Part shown: positions 31,898-41,201 of the stretch, piece after piece | Layout of the letters: every line of letters begins with the position of its first letter | Position numbering within the stretch: the stretch's first letter is position 1 | Notes under the pieces: model-generated | Seen by the model: only the letters and a program-made list of their open reading frames with translations | The model's database searches: none | Told to the model about the DNA's origin: nothing | NCBI GenBank assembly: GCA_049366695.1 | Contig: JBMNCR010000084.1 | Span: 1-56,126 of the forward strand | DNA from: JBMNCR01 sp049366695 | Lineage (GTDB): Bacteria; Bacillota; Clostridia; Eubacteriales; Alkalibacteraceae | Direction of reading: 5' to 3' | DNA length: 56,126 nucleotides | Position numbers and translations under genes: made by a program

Positions 31898-34306
31898 ATG
31901 TCGTATAATCATGAAAAAATAGAGGGGAAATGGCAAGAAATATGGGATAAAGATGGAATTTTCAAAGCTAATGATTTTTCTGAGAAACCTAAGTTTTATG
32001 GTTTAGTTGAATTTCCTTATCCGTCAGGGGTAGGATTACATGTTGGTCATGTACGGGCATATACATCTTTAGAAGTAATTTCAAGAAAAAGAAGATTAGA
32101 AGGTTATAACGTGCTCTTTCCCATGGGATGGGATGCTTTTGGTCTTCCTACAGAAAATTATGCTATTAAAACTGGGAGACATCCAAGAGAAGTTACAGAT
32201 GAAAACATAAAAGTATTTACTAATCAATTAAAAGAGATAGGTTATTCATTTGATTGGGATAGGACTGTAGATACTACTGATCCTAGTTATTATAAATGGA
32301 CGCAATGGATATTCTTAAAATTATTTGAAAAAGGACTTGCTTTTAAAGATAAAACTTTTGTGAACTTTTGTAATGAATGCAAAGTTGTTTTAGCAAATGA
32401 AGAATCACAAAATGGTACTTGCGATAGATGTGGTAGTGAAGTTGTTCAAAAGGAAAAAGATGTATGGTTTTTAAAAATTAGAGATTATGCAGATAAGTTG
32501 TTAGAAGGTCTTGAAGAAGTAGATTTTTTACCTAGGATAAAATTAGAACAAGAAAATTGGATAGGTAAATCATATGGAGCAGAAGTAAAGTTTGATATTA
32601 AGGATGTTAATGAAAAATTAACTGTTTTTACTACTAGACCTGATACATTGTATGGAGTTACGTTTATGGTTATAGCTCCTGAGCATCCATTGATAGAAAA
32701 TATTAAGGATAGAATTACTAATTTAGATGAGATAAAAAGATATCAAAATCAAGCTAAAAAGAAAACAGAGTTTGAAAGAGTACAATTGGCAAAAGAAAAA
32801 AGTGGTGTTGAAATAAAAGGCATAAAGGTAATCAATCCACTGAATAATCAAGAAGTGTCTTTATGGATTGCTGATTATGTAATGATGGGATATGGTACAG
32901 GAGCCATCATGGCTGTACCAGGTCACGATACACGAGATTGGGAATTTGCTAAAAAGTTTGACTTACCAATTATAGAAGTTATAAAAGGTGGGAATGTACA
33001 GGAAGAGGCATATACTGATATACAAAAAGGAATTATCGTAAATTCAGATTTTTTAAATGGGTTAGATGTACCACAAGCAAAGGAAAAAATTGTTGAATAT
33101 ATTGAGGCAAAGCAGTTTGGAAAAAGAACTACTAATTATAAGATGAAGAATTGGGCATTTAACAGACAAAGATATTGGGGAGAACCTATACCTGTCGTGC
33201 ACTGTGAAAAGTGTGGTATTGTTGGGGTTAAGGAAGAAGATTTACCGATTACATTACCAAAGGTAAATAAATATAAACCTACTAATACAGGAGAATCACC
33301 ATTAGCATCAATTACAGAATGGGTTAATACTATTTGCCCAAAATGTGGTGGAGATGCAAAGAGAGAGACAGATACAATGCCCCAATGGGCAGGATCAAGT
33401 TGGTATTTTTTAAGATATATTGATCCAAAGAATAATAAAGAATTAGCTTCTAGTGAAAAACTTAATTATTGGACACCTGTGGATTGGTATAATGGTGGGA
33501 TGGAACATGTGACTAGACATCTGATTTATTCAAGGTTTTGGCATAGATTTTTATATGATATAGGAGTTGTTCCTACAAAAGAACCATATGCTAAGAGAAC
33601 TGCACAAGGTCTAATTTTAGGTTCAGATGGAGAAAAAATGTCTAAATCTAGAGGAAATGTAATTAATCCAAAAGATATAATCAAAGTATATGGAGCTGAT
33701 ACATTAAGAACATATATTATGTTTATTGGGGATTATGAGAAACCTGCCCCATGGTCTGATAATGGAGTTAAGGGTTGTAAGAGATTTTTAGATAGAGTTT
33801 GGAAATTGCAAGATGTAGTGGTAGAAGGAAAGGAATATAATAAAGAGAATGAAGTTTTGTTACATAAAACTATCAAAAAAGTAACTGAAGATTATGAAGC
33901 CTTAAAATTTAACACTGCTATTGCTACAATGATGAGTTTTTTAAATGAATTTAATAGTAAAGGAAAAATCAATAAAGCAGAATTTAAAACATTTATTACC
34001 TTGTTGAATCCAGTCGCACCACATATTACAGAGGAAATATGGGAAATAACTGGATATGAAGGCATGCTAAATCAGAATTCATGGCCTAAATATGATGAAA
34101 GCAAAACAATAGAATCTTTAATAGAAATGGCAGTACAAGTAAATGGAAAAGTAAGAGGTAAAATTGTAATTCCCGTAGATTGTTCTATAGAGGAAGCGAG
34201 AAGTATAGTAATGAAAGACAACAATATAACATCTCATCTTGAAGGGAAATCAATTGTCAAAGAAATATTTATTCCAGCTAAAATATATAATATTGTAGTA
34301 AAATAA
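31898..34306 (+). CDS. leuS: Leucyl-tRNA synthetase
   Basis: 802-residue class I synthetase of normal bacterial length. The HIGH-type motif is in PYPSGVGLHVGHVRAYTS (residues about 38-55). The editing domain includes TTRPDTLYGVTF (about 247), and KMSKSRGN is the KMSKS signature (about 577). Two zinc-finger-like cysteine sets are present (CNECKVVL...CDRCG; CPKCGGD). GGGAGG precedes the ATG. It is controlled by a Leu T-box and followed by a strong hairpin terminator. Confidence 0.97.
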   Translation: MSYNHEKIEGKWQEIWDKDGIFKANDFSEKPKFYGLVEFPYPSGVGLHVGHVRAYTSLEVISRKRRLEGYNVLFPMGWDAFGLPTENYAIKTGRHPREVTDENIKVFTNQLKEIGYSFDWDRTVDTTDPSYYKWTQWIFLKLFEKGLAFKDKTFVNFCNECKVVLANEESQNGTCDRCGSEVVQKEKDVWFLKIRDYADKLLEGLEEVDFLPRIKLEQENWIGKSYGAEVKFDIKDVNEKLTVFTTRPDTLYGVTFMVIAPEHPLIENIKDRITNLDEIKRYQNQAKKKTEFERVQLAKEKSGVEIKGIKVINPLNNQEVSLWIADYVMMGYGTGAIMAVPGHDTRDWEFAKKFDLPIIEVIKGGNVQEEAYTDIQKGIIVNSDFLNGLDVPQAKEKIVEYIEAKQFGKRTTNYKMKNWAFNRQRYWGEPIPVVHCEKCGIVGVKEEDLPITLPKVNKYKPTNTGESPLASITEWVNTICPKCGGDAKRETDTMPQWAGSSWYFLRYIDPKNNKELASSEKLNYWTPVDWYNGGMEHVTRHLIYSRFWHRFLYDIGVVPTKEPYAKRTAQGLILGSDGEKMSKSRGNVINPKDIIKVYGADTLRTYIMFIGDYEKPAPWSDNGVKGCKRFLDRVWKLQDVVVEGKEYNKENEVLLHKTIKKVTEDYEALKFNTAIATMMSFLNEFNSKGKINKAEFKTFITLLNPVAPHITEEIWEITGYEGMLNQNSWPKYDESKTIESLIEMAVQVNGKVRGKIVIPVDCSIEEARSIVMKDNNITSHLEGKSIVKEIFIPAKIYNIVVK

Positions 34307-34383
34307 AGATGACAATAAATATAAAAAACATACAAGTGTGATATTTTTTAGAATTCTGAAATAGTATTGAGTTTAATCTATTC

Positions 34384-34435
34384 TGTCAAATGAATTATTT
34401 AATAAATATTAAATAATTCATTTGACAATTTTTAA
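34384..34435 (+). terminator. leuS terminator, 20-bp perfect stem overlapping the next promoter
   Basis: Perfect inverted repeat with 20-nt arms (34384-34403 and 34408-34427), AAAT loop, followed by ATTTTT. The last six bases of the 3' arm are TTGACA, the -35 of the cysE promoter. Confidence 0.88.
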
Positions 34436-34450
34436 ATAGAATATTATAAT
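34422..34450 (+). promoter_or_regulatory. Promoter of the cysE T-box transcript
   Basis: TTGACA (34422-34427), 17 bp, TATAAT (34445-34450); both hexamers are perfect. Confidence 0.9.
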
Positions 34451-34456
34451 TTAATT

Positions 34457-34738
34457 ATTAAATCCTAGTAAACAGATAGGAAATAAAGAGATAACTATGA
34501 AAAAGAAAAGTAGTATAAGTTGAAATTAAAGAGAAGAAATCGATAAGCTGTGAGATTTCTATTAGATACTTATATGAAGTGCCCTTTGGAGTTCTGTACC
34601 GAAGTAATAGTAGGATGCAGCGGATTTTACCGTTATAAAAATAGAGTATTAGTTTCTAGTACTTAAACTAAATGTGGTATTATGAGTAGAGTGGAACCAC
34701 GAAATATATTGTCTCTAATGTAAAAGGGGCTTTTTTTA
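34457..34738 (+). promoter_or_regulatory. Cysteine T-box riboswitch of cysE
   Basis: The T-box core AGAGTGGAACCACG lies at 34688-34701, followed by a terminator, GTCTCT / AGGGGC with T7. The 3' side of stem I reads AGTAGGATGCAG, so TGC (34616-34618, followed by A) is the likely specifier, which codes for cysteine and fits the downstream serine acetyltransferase. The specifier was chosen by reading, not by folding. Confidence 0.85.
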
Positions 34739-34812
34739 TTTTAACAAAATTAAATAATAATTTTTTATAGGTTAAGTTATATTAATAATAATGGTATTTT
34801 GGAGGAGTTAGT

Positions 34813-35346
34813 ATGTTTAAACAATTGATAGATGATATAGATAATGCAATTGATAAAGACCCAGCAGCTAGGAATAGATTAGAAGTTATTCTTTTGTATC
34901 CGGGCATTCATGCTTTGATATCTCATAGAATTGCAAATTTTATATATACAAAGAAATTATTTTTTATAGCAAGAGTTATATCACAGATGAATAGATTTTT
35001 TACTAGTATAGAAATTCATCCCGGTGCAAAAATTGGTAAAAGGTTTTTTATCGATCATGGAATGGGAGTGGTTATTGGAGAAACAACTGTTATTGGTGAT
35101 AATGTTACTGTTTTTCAAAATGTTACCTTAGGGGGAACGGGTAAAGAAACAGGTAAAAGACACCCTACAATTGGAGATAATGTAGTTATTGGAGCTGGAG
35201 CAAAGATACTTGGCGATATATACATTGAATCTGGTACCAAAGTAGGAGCTAATTCTGTTGTTCTAAAAGATACAGAGAAAGATTCTACAATAGTGGGTAT
35301 TCCGGGTAAGCCTGTAATTAAAAAAAAATATGAAAAGGTAAGTTAA
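34813..35346 (+). CDS. cysE: Serine O-acetyltransferase CysE
   Basis: 177-residue left-handed beta-helix acetyltransferase that makes O-acetylserine, the cysteine precursor. Hexapeptide repeats begin near residue 65 (IHPGAKIGKRFFIDHGMGVV). The catalytic His/Asp set includes DHGMGVVIGET and TLGGTGKETGKRHP. It belongs to the short form without the extended N-terminal helical domain. It stands alone behind a Cys T-box, with no cysK or cysS in the window. The C-terminal tail is basic. Confidence 0.95.
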   Translation: MFKQLIDDIDNAIDKDPAARNRLEVILLYPGIHALISHRIANFIYTKKLFFIARVISQMNRFFTSIEIHPGAKIGKRFFIDHGMGVVIGETTVIGDNVTVFQNVTLGGTGKETGKRHPTIGDNVVIGAGAKILGDIYIESGTKVGANSVVLKDTEKDSTIVGIPGKPVIKKKYEKVS

Positions 35347-35382
35347 ATAAGTGAGTATGCATTTATTAACTATATTTTTAAT

Positions 35383-35405
35383 AGGGGCATTTAAGCCTCT
35401 TTTTT
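35383..35405 (+). terminator. Terminator after cysE
   Basis: AGGGGC / GCCTCT stem (one G-T pair), 6-nt loop, T run. Confidence 0.75.
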
Positions 35406-35479
35406 ATATGTGTACAAAAATGAAAAATAAGTGTAAAATCATATTGTAATAGAAGAGTGAATTAATTGGAGGAACTTTA

Positions 35480-35947
35480 ATGATTCATATAGTATTGTTT
35501 GAACCGGAGATTCCACAAAATACTGGGAATATAGCAAGAACTTGTGCCATAACAGGCAGTAAATTACATTTAATAAAACCTTTAGGATTTTCTATTGATG
35601 ATAAATATCTAAAAAGAGCTGGATTGGATTACTGGGGATTATTAAAAAAAGAAATTCATGAAAACCTAGATGAATTCTTAGGAAAATACTCTAAGGAGAA
35701 TATGTTTTTTCTTACTACTAAAGCAAAAAAAATATATACTGATATTAAATATACTGAGGAATGTTTTTTAATTTTTGGCAAAGAGACAGCAGGACTACCA
35801 AAATATGTGCACGATAGATTTAATAAAGACAGATTTAAAATACCAATGATAGACAATCCAGATGCAAGATCATTGAATCTATCGAATTCTGTAAATATAG
35901 TTTTATATGAAGCTTTAAGACAGAATAACTTTATGGGTATGGTATAA
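35480..35947 (+). CDS. trmL: tRNA (cytidine/uridine-34 2'-O)-methyltransferase TrmL
   Basis: 155-residue SPOUT-class methyltransferase that modifies the wobble base of leucine tRNAs. It has the family start IVLFEPEIPQNTGNIARTC, FGKETAGLP (about residue 97) in the SAM-binding knot, and IPMIDNPDARSLNLSNSVN (about 115-133) at the C-terminus. The arginine after PQNTGNIA is the conserved catalytic candidate. A GGAGG site precedes the ATG. Confidence 0.95.
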   Translation: MIHIVLFEPEIPQNTGNIARTCAITGSKLHLIKPLGFSIDDKYLKRAGLDYWGLLKKEIHENLDEFLGKYSKENMFFLTTKAKKIYTDIKYTEECFLIFGKETAGLPKYVHDRFNKDRFKIPMIDNPDARSLNLSNSVNIVLYEALRQNNFMGMV

Positions 35948-36003
35948 TAGTGGTGCTATAATCAAAAGGGGACGTCAATTTTAAATTATAAAAATTTCAT
36001 GTG

Positions 36004-36052
36004 TTAAGTTTAAGTTAAGTTTATTTAAAAATGATGTTAAATTTGATATTAT
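36004..36052 (+). promoter_or_regulatory. Promoter with 11-bp direct repeats, possible Pho box
   Basis: TTAAGTTTAAG (36004-36014) and TTAAGTTTATT (36015-36025) are direct repeats at 11-bp period. They sit against a -35 TTTAAA (36024-36029), 17 bp before an extended -10 TGATATTAT (hexamer 36047-36052). PhoP boxes of Firmicutes are tandem TTNACA-like hexamers at 11-bp period; the match here is in layout more than in sequence. Confidence 0.45.
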
Positions 36053-36090
36053 AGGTAATTGAGTTATTATAATAATTTTGGAGGGTTTAT

Positions 36091-37767
36091 ATGACAGCAG
36101 AAATGTTAATGAGTCTTTTCGGTGGATTAGGTCTGTTTATTTATGGAATGCATGTAATGTCAGATGGGCTTAAAGCTGTAGCTGGGGACAGAATGAAAAG
36201 GCTTTTAGAAATTCTTACAAACAATAAAATTATGGCAATTGTTGTTGGAACAATAGTTACAATAATTGTTCAAAGTTCTAGTACAACAACTGTAATGATA
36301 GTAGGTTTTGTTAATGCAGGATTAATGAATTTATTTCAAGCGGCTGGAGTAATATTAGGAGCTAATATTGGTACAACCATTACAGCTCAAATGGTTGCTT
36401 TTAAGGTAACGCATTTTGCGCCGATTTTTATCGCTATAGGTGTATTTATGGCGTTGTTTTGTAAGAAAAAGAATAATCGTCAAATTGGTGGAATAATATT
36501 AGGGTTTGGTATACTATTTTTAGGCATAAGCTTAATGTCTGATGCCATGAAACCTTTACGAGATAGTGAATCGTTTATTAATTTATTGATATCATTTGGG
36601 AAAAATCCTATATTAGGTTTATTTGCTGGATTTGCAATAACTGCAATTATCCAAAGTAGTAGTGCTTCAATAGGCTTATTACAGGCTATTGCGTTATCCG
36701 GAGCATTTAGTTATGTTGATGGGACAAACACATTGGCAATAGTTATTCCAATTTTACTAGGGACTAATATAGGTACATGTGTTACAGCTCTTTTATCAAG
36801 TATTGGTACAAATACTAATGCAAAAAAAGCTGCATTAATTCATTTGTTTATTAATATTTTTGGTTCTCTTTGGGTCATGATAGTATTATGGGGTATTGAT
36901 GTAGCTACTAAAGGTAATAATCCTATATATTCTTTTATAATAGCTATATCAGGACAAGATATGATAGATGGAGAAAATGTATTAAACGTAGCTAGACAGA
37001 TAGCAAATGCTCATACAATCTTTAATATAATAAATATGATAGTCCTTTTCCCATTTATAAATATAATAGTTAATTTTATTAACAAAATACTACCTGAGAC
37101 TGAAGATCCTGAAGAATCAAGTGTAAAATTAGATGAGCGATTATTAGAGAATCCTGCAGTAGCTATCGGTCAAGTAGTTAAGGAAATAGTGCGAATGGGT
37201 AATCTTGCTAATAAAAACTTAAAATATTCTATAGAAGCTATACTTAATAAAGATGAAAATTTATGTGATAAAGTTTTTAGTAGAGAAAAATTAATTAATG
37301 ATTTCGAAAGAGATATTACTCAGTATTTAGTATTGTTATCTAATAGTAATTTATTAAAGGAAGAGGATAATGAAATAATGAGTTTATATCATTGTATTCA
37401 TGACATTGAAAGAATTGGAGATCATGCAGAAAATCTTGCAGAAATAGCACAATATAGGATTGATAATAAAGTAAGTTTTAGTAATACCGCAGTTGATGAA
37501 TTAAAATATATGATGAATTTAGTTACGGGAGTTTCTAATGATGTAATAAGAGGCTTTGAAAGTAAAGATATGACCAAAGCTGTTAAATCTATAAAAATAG
37601 AAGAAGAAATTGATAAGATGGAAAAAGAATTAAGAGAAAGTCATATTGAAAGACTAAATAAAGGCGTATGCAAACCTTCTTCAGGTGTTATTTATCTGGA
37701 TATTCTTAGCAACTTAGAAAGAATTGGAGATCATGCAACAAATATTGCCGAATACATATTAGATTAA
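36091..37767 (+). CDS. Na+/phosphate cotransporter with C-terminal PhoU domain
   Basis: 558-residue NptA/YjbB-type carrier. The membrane half (residues 1-330) has two inverted repeats, each with a QSSS motif (IVQSSSTTTV about 61; IIQSSSASIGL about 188). GANIGTT and GTNIGTC are present in the matching positions. The cytoplasmic C-terminal part (about 350-558) has two PhoU-like three-helix units, each with the motif ERIGDHA. It imports, or in some homologues exports, inorganic phosphate with sodium. No Pst system is in the window. Expression may respond to phosphate. Confidence 0.92.
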   Translation: MTAEMLMSLFGGLGLFIYGMHVMSDGLKAVAGDRMKRLLEILTNNKIMAIVVGTIVTIIVQSSSTTTVMIVGFVNAGLMNLFQAAGVILGANIGTTITAQMVAFKVTHFAPIFIAIGVFMALFCKKKNNRQIGGIILGFGILFLGISLMSDAMKPLRDSESFINLLISFGKNPILGLFAGFAITAIIQSSSASIGLLQAIALSGAFSYVDGTNTLAIVIPILLGTNIGTCVTALLSSIGTNTNAKKAALIHLFINIFGSLWVMIVLWGIDVATKGNNPIYSFIIAISGQDMIDGENVLNVARQIANAHTIFNIINMIVLFPFINIIVNFINKILPETEDPEESSVKLDERLLENPAVAIGQVVKEIVRMGNLANKNLKYSIEAILNKDENLCDKVFSREKLINDFERDITQYLVLLSNSNLLKEEDNEIMSLYHCIHDIERIGDHAENLAEIAQYRIDNKVSFSNTAVDELKYMMNLVTGVSNDVIRGFESKDMTKAVKSIKIEEEIDKMEKELRESHIERLNKGVCKPSSGVIYLDILSNLERIGDHATNIAEYILD

Positions 37768-37784
37768 TATAAGGAGGAGATAGA

Positions 37785-38708
37785 ATGCATGAATATGATA
37801 CTATTATTATAGGTGGAGGACCTGCTGGTTTATCAGCTGCTTTATATGCATCGAGGGCAAATTTAAATACTCTACTATTAGAATTAGGAACATTAGGAGG
37901 ACAAATTTCTAGTACTAGCGAAGTAGAGAACTATCCAGGATCTATTAGAGAATGTACTGGACCATTATTGGTAGAAAGAATGAAAGAACAATGTATAGAT
38001 TTTGGTACAGATATTAAGATTGAAAGGTTTACTTCCTTTAAAAAACAAGATAAATACTTTGTAGTTAGCACTGAGAAAGATAGTTATAAAAGTAAGACAA
38101 TAATTATTGCTACTGGAGCATATCCAAAAGTAATAGGATGTAAAGGAGAAAAAGAGTTCATTGGTTTAGGAGTATCTTATTGTGCAACCTGTGATGCGAA
38201 TTTTTTTAGAGGGCTGAAAGTAATGGTTGTAGGAGGAGGAGACTCTGCTGTGGATGAGGGGATATACTTAACTAAATTTGTAGAAAAAGTAACTATTGTT
38301 CACAGGAGGAGTGAATTAAGAGCAGCTAAATCATTACAAAAAAAAGCATTTTCTAATCCTAAAATAGATTTTATTTGGGATTCTACGATAGAAGAAGTTA
38401 AAGGAAATGGAATTGTTCGATCTGTTATGATAAGAAATTTAAAAACTGAAGCAGTGAAAGAAGTTCCAGTTGATGGTGTTTTTGTTTTCATTGGATATCA
38501 TCCTAACACTGAAAATTTTAAAGATGTTATTGAAATGGATAATCGAGGAAACATTTTATCAGACGAAGACATGAATACAAATATACCTGGAGTTTTTGTG
38601 GCTGGAGATGTAAGGAAGAAAACTTTAAAACAAGTGGTAACAGCAGCTGCTGATGGTGCAGTTGCTGCTGTAAATGCTGAGAAATATATAGCGAAAATAT
38701 TTGGTTAA
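37785..38708 (+). CDS. trxB: Thioredoxin reductase TrxB
   Basis: 307-residue low-molecular-weight flavoprotein reductase. FAD motif GGGPAGLSAALYASRA (residues about 9-24), redox-active disulfide CATC in YCATCDANFFRG (about 127-138), NAD(P)-binding VVGGGDSAVDEG (about 144), and C-terminal FAD motif GVFVAGDVRKKTLKQVVTA (about 267). No thioredoxin gene is adjacent. HRRSELRA follows the nucleotide-binding motif, and those arginines usually mean NADPH. The end of the gene forms one arm of a perfect hairpin. Confidence 0.94.
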   Translation: MHEYDTIIIGGGPAGLSAALYASRANLNTLLLELGTLGGQISSTSEVENYPGSIRECTGPLLVERMKEQCIDFGTDIKIERFTSFKKQDKYFVVSTEKDSYKSKTIIIATGAYPKVIGCKGEKEFIGLGVSYCATCDANFFRGLKVMVVGGGDSAVDEGIYLTKFVEKVTIVHRRSELRAAKSLQKKAFSNPKIDFIWDSTIEEVKGNGIVRSVMIRNLKTEAVKEVPVDGVFVFIGYHPNTENFKDVIEMDNRGNILSDEDMNTNIPGVFVAGDVRKKTLKQVVTAAADGAVAAVNAEKYIAKIFG

Positions 38709-38722
38709 ATATTTTCGCTATA
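38687..38722 (+). repeat. Perfect 16-bp hairpin spanning the trxB stop codon
   Basis: Arms 38687-38702 and 38707-38722, GGTT loop. The 5' arm codes for the last residues of TrxB. No T run follows, so it is probably not a simple intrinsic terminator; it may protect the 3' end of the mRNA. Confidence 0.8.
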
Positions 38723-38805
38723 ATGTTAAACGGGGTTGAATAATAAGAAGAGACTTTGTCTGCAATAAAGAATAAATAGTGATAAAATTTTAGGGGGGTC
38801 TTAAA

Positions 38806-39813
38806 ATGACTAAAAAAATGGGTTTATTATTATTAGTATTGGTTTTAATAATATCCTTAACTTCTTGTAGTGCGAGTAAACCTGGTCAAGGGAAAAGTAT
38901 TGCAATGATAGCAGATACTGGTGGATTAGAGGATGACTCGTATAATAATTCTGCATATGAAGGACTTATACAAGCAGAAGAAGAATTTGGGGTTGAGATT
39001 AAAGTTGTAGAGTCTCAAACTGCAGATGATTACGAATTGAATCTTAGAATTGCTAGCGAAGAAGGAGCGGATTTGATTTTTGCCATTGGGCATTTATTAA
39101 CCGAATCTGTAAATAATATTGCTAATAATTTAGTAGATCAAGAATATGCAATTATTGATGAAACTATAGAGAAAGACAATGTAGTCTCAGTAACTTTTAA
39201 AGAACATGAAGGTTCGTTCTTGGTAGGAGTAATTGCAGGATTAACTACAAAATCGAATATTATTGGTTTTATAGGAGGAATACAAACTCCTCAAATTGAA
39301 AAGTATGAGTATGGCTTTAAAGCTGGAGTTAAATCAGTTAATCCTAATGCTGAAGTATTAGTAAACTATATAGGTGCATTTGATAACCCATCCCTAGGAA
39401 ATGAAGCCGCTGTGGCACAAAAACAATTAGGGGCTGATATTGTTTTTGAAGCAGCAGGTGCTTGTGGATTAGGAGTTATCCAAGCAGCAGGTGAACAAAA
39501 TTTTTGGGTAATCGGTGTAGATGAAGATCAATCAAGTGAAGATCCAGAGCATGTGCTTGTTTCTATGATTAAAAGATTTGATATTGCTGCATATACGCTA
39601 GTTAAGTCTATGGTAGATGATACAATTACTGACAATAAAATAGAATTAGGTTTAGAAAAAAATGGCGTGGGATATAGTGATAAAGCAGGAAATTTACCTA
39701 TACAGGCAGTAAACATAGCAGAAAAATATAAAGAAGCAATAATAAACAAAGAGTTTGAAGTACCATATGATGAAGATACATATGATGTATTTGCAGTATA
39801 TGATGTTGAATAA
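38806..39813 (+). CDS. BMP/PnrA-type substrate-binding lipoprotein
   Basis: 335 residues. The lipoprotein signal peptide ends in the lipobox LTSC (Cys21). The mature part has the basic membrane protein fold (Med/TmpC/PnrA) with MIADTGGLEDDSYNNSAYEG at its start and the segment VFEAAGACGLGVIQAA (about residue 215). This family binds purine nucleosides for an ABC importer; Med-type members regulate competence. No ATPase or permease gene is nearby, so it is an orphan and its ligand is uncertain. AGGGGGG precedes the ATG. Confidence 0.88.
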   Translation: MTKKMGLLLLVLVLIISLTSCSASKPGQGKSIAMIADTGGLEDDSYNNSAYEGLIQAEEEFGVEIKVVESQTADDYELNLRIASEEGADLIFAIGHLLTESVNNIANNLVDQEYAIIDETIEKDNVVSVTFKEHEGSFLVGVIAGLTTKSNIIGFIGGIQTPQIEKYEYGFKAGVKSVNPNAEVLVNYIGAFDNPSLGNEAAVAQKQLGADIVFEAAGACGLGVIQAAGEQNFWVIGVDEDQSSEDPEHVLVSMIKRFDIAAYTLVKSMVDDTITDNKIELGLEKNGVGYSDKAGNLPIQAVNIAEKYKEAIINKEFEVPYDEDTYDVFAVYDVE

Positions 39814-39950
39814 TTAGTAATTAAAGCATAGATAATGCATTAGTTGTAATGTTGGACAGTTGGTTAAGAAGATTTATTTGAGTAATTTCATGGAAATCTA
39901 AATGAAAAAGATTATAAAAAAATAATTTTGTAGCATATATGAAATATATA

Positions 39951-39984
39951 AAAAAAGGTCAGGTGATATCACTTGACCTTTTTT
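39951..39984. terminator. Bidirectional terminator
   Basis: AAAAAGGTCAGGTGATATCACTTGACCTTTTT-type stem, 39951-39984, with A run before and T run after. It can end the BMP gene on the plus strand and the gapB-like gene on the minus strand. The rest of 39814-40143 holds no gene; two AGATATCT palindromes are seen near 40070-40105. Confidence 0.85.
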
Positions 39985-40143
39985 CATAGTTTTTTGTATA
40001 AAAAGAATATCACTTAAAATTTTATTGCAAATATGCAAATCTTATAAGTTTTAATCTATAAAAAAAGTTAGATATCTAAGATATGTAATATATAGAAGAT
40101 ATCTGTTGATTCAAATTGCATTATTTGAGAAAAAAATAATTAT

Positions 40144-41172
40144 TTATATATAAAGATGCGAGTTCATTTTTTTTGCTACATATGTTGTTAGGTCAACAAC
40201 TCTGTTTGAATAACCCCATTCATTATCATACCAAGATACTAGTTTTACCATATTACTTCCTATCATCATAGTGGATAAACCGTCAATTATAGATGACCTT
40301 GGATCTTTTCTATAATCTATAGAAACAAGAGGTTCCTCAGAAAAACCTAATATATCTTTTAGACATGTTTGTGAAGCCTCTTTCAATACTGTGTTAACTT
40401 CATCTACATTTGTTGGTATTTCTAATTCAAAAACAATATCTACAACAGATACAACACTTGTAGGAACTCTCATTGAATTTCCATTAATAAGTCCCTTTAA
40501 TTCAGGTAAAACTTTGCCTATAGCTTTTGCTGCACCTGTACTAGTAGGTATAATAGACTCAGTAGCTGCTCGAGCCCTTCTAAGATCTTTATGAGTACCG
40601 TCGAGAATTCGTTGGTCATTTGTGTAAGCATGAATTGTTGTCATTAATCCTTTTTTTATAGCAAATTTTTCATTAATTATTCTACTAAAAGGAGCTAAAC
40701 AATTAGTGGTACACGATGCGTTTGAAATGATATGGTGTTCATAGGGGTTATATTTATCTTCGTTTACACCCATTACCACTGTAATGTCTTCGTCTGTTGC
40801 TGGTGCAGTAATAATTACTTTTTTTGCGCCTGCTTCCAAGTGTTTTTTTGCTAATTCTCTACTTCGAAATTTTCCGGTACATTCAATAACAATATCTATA
40901 TCATAATCTTTCCAATTTAATTTACTTATATCTCTTTCACCTGTAACTTCTATACAATTATCATCAATTTTCAACATATTATTTGTAATAGTTACATCAC
41001 TATTAAATCTTCCGTAACAAGTATCATATTTTATTAAATGTTTTAATAATTCTAAATCTTTTGAATGGTTAATTAAAACTATTTCAATATCACTAGGTTT
41101 ATCTTCAGAAATAATTCTTAAAACATTTCTTCCAATTCTACCAAAACCATTTATCGCCACTCTGACTGTCAT
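40144..41172 (-). CDS. gapB: Second glyceraldehyde-3-phosphate dehydrogenase, GapB-like
   Basis: 342 residues with the catalytic motif ISNASCTTNCLAP and the Rossmann start VAINGFGRIGRN. It differs from the glycolytic Gap of this window. The position that is Asp34 there (ALNDLTD), which normally selects NAD, is His36 here (LINHSKD). It also has the segment EEPLVSIDYRKDPRSSIIDG, which resembles B. subtilis GapB. I infer NADP use and an anabolic role (gluconeogenesis or NADPH supply); erythrose-4-phosphate dehydrogenase is an alternative. ATG 41172 has GGGGG about 8 nt upstream. It is divergent from cggR-gap. Confidence 0.87.
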   Translation of the reverse strand: MTVRVAINGFGRIGRNVLRIISEDKPSDIEIVLINHSKDLELLKHLIKYDTCYGRFNSDVTITNNMLKIDDNCIEVTGERDISKLNWKDYDIDIVIECTGKFRSRELAKKHLEAGAKKVIITAPATDEDITVVMGVNEDKYNPYEHHIISNASCTTNCLAPFSRIINEKFAIKKGLMTTIHAYTNDQRILDGTHKDLRRARAATESIIPTSTGAAKAIGKVLPELKGLINGNSMRVPTSVVSVVDIVFELEIPTNVDEVNTVLKEASQTCLKDILGFSEEPLVSIDYRKDPRSSIIDGLSTMMIGSNMVKLVSWYDNEWGYSNRVVDLTTYVAKKMNSHLYI

Positions 41173-41201
41173 CAATTTTCCCCCTTTTCATTAAATGTGC
41201 A

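Noticed and set aside
38723..38805. Riboswitch upstream of the BMP lipoprotein gene
   Set aside because: The 80 bp are too short and show no conserved purine-riboswitch core or pairing.
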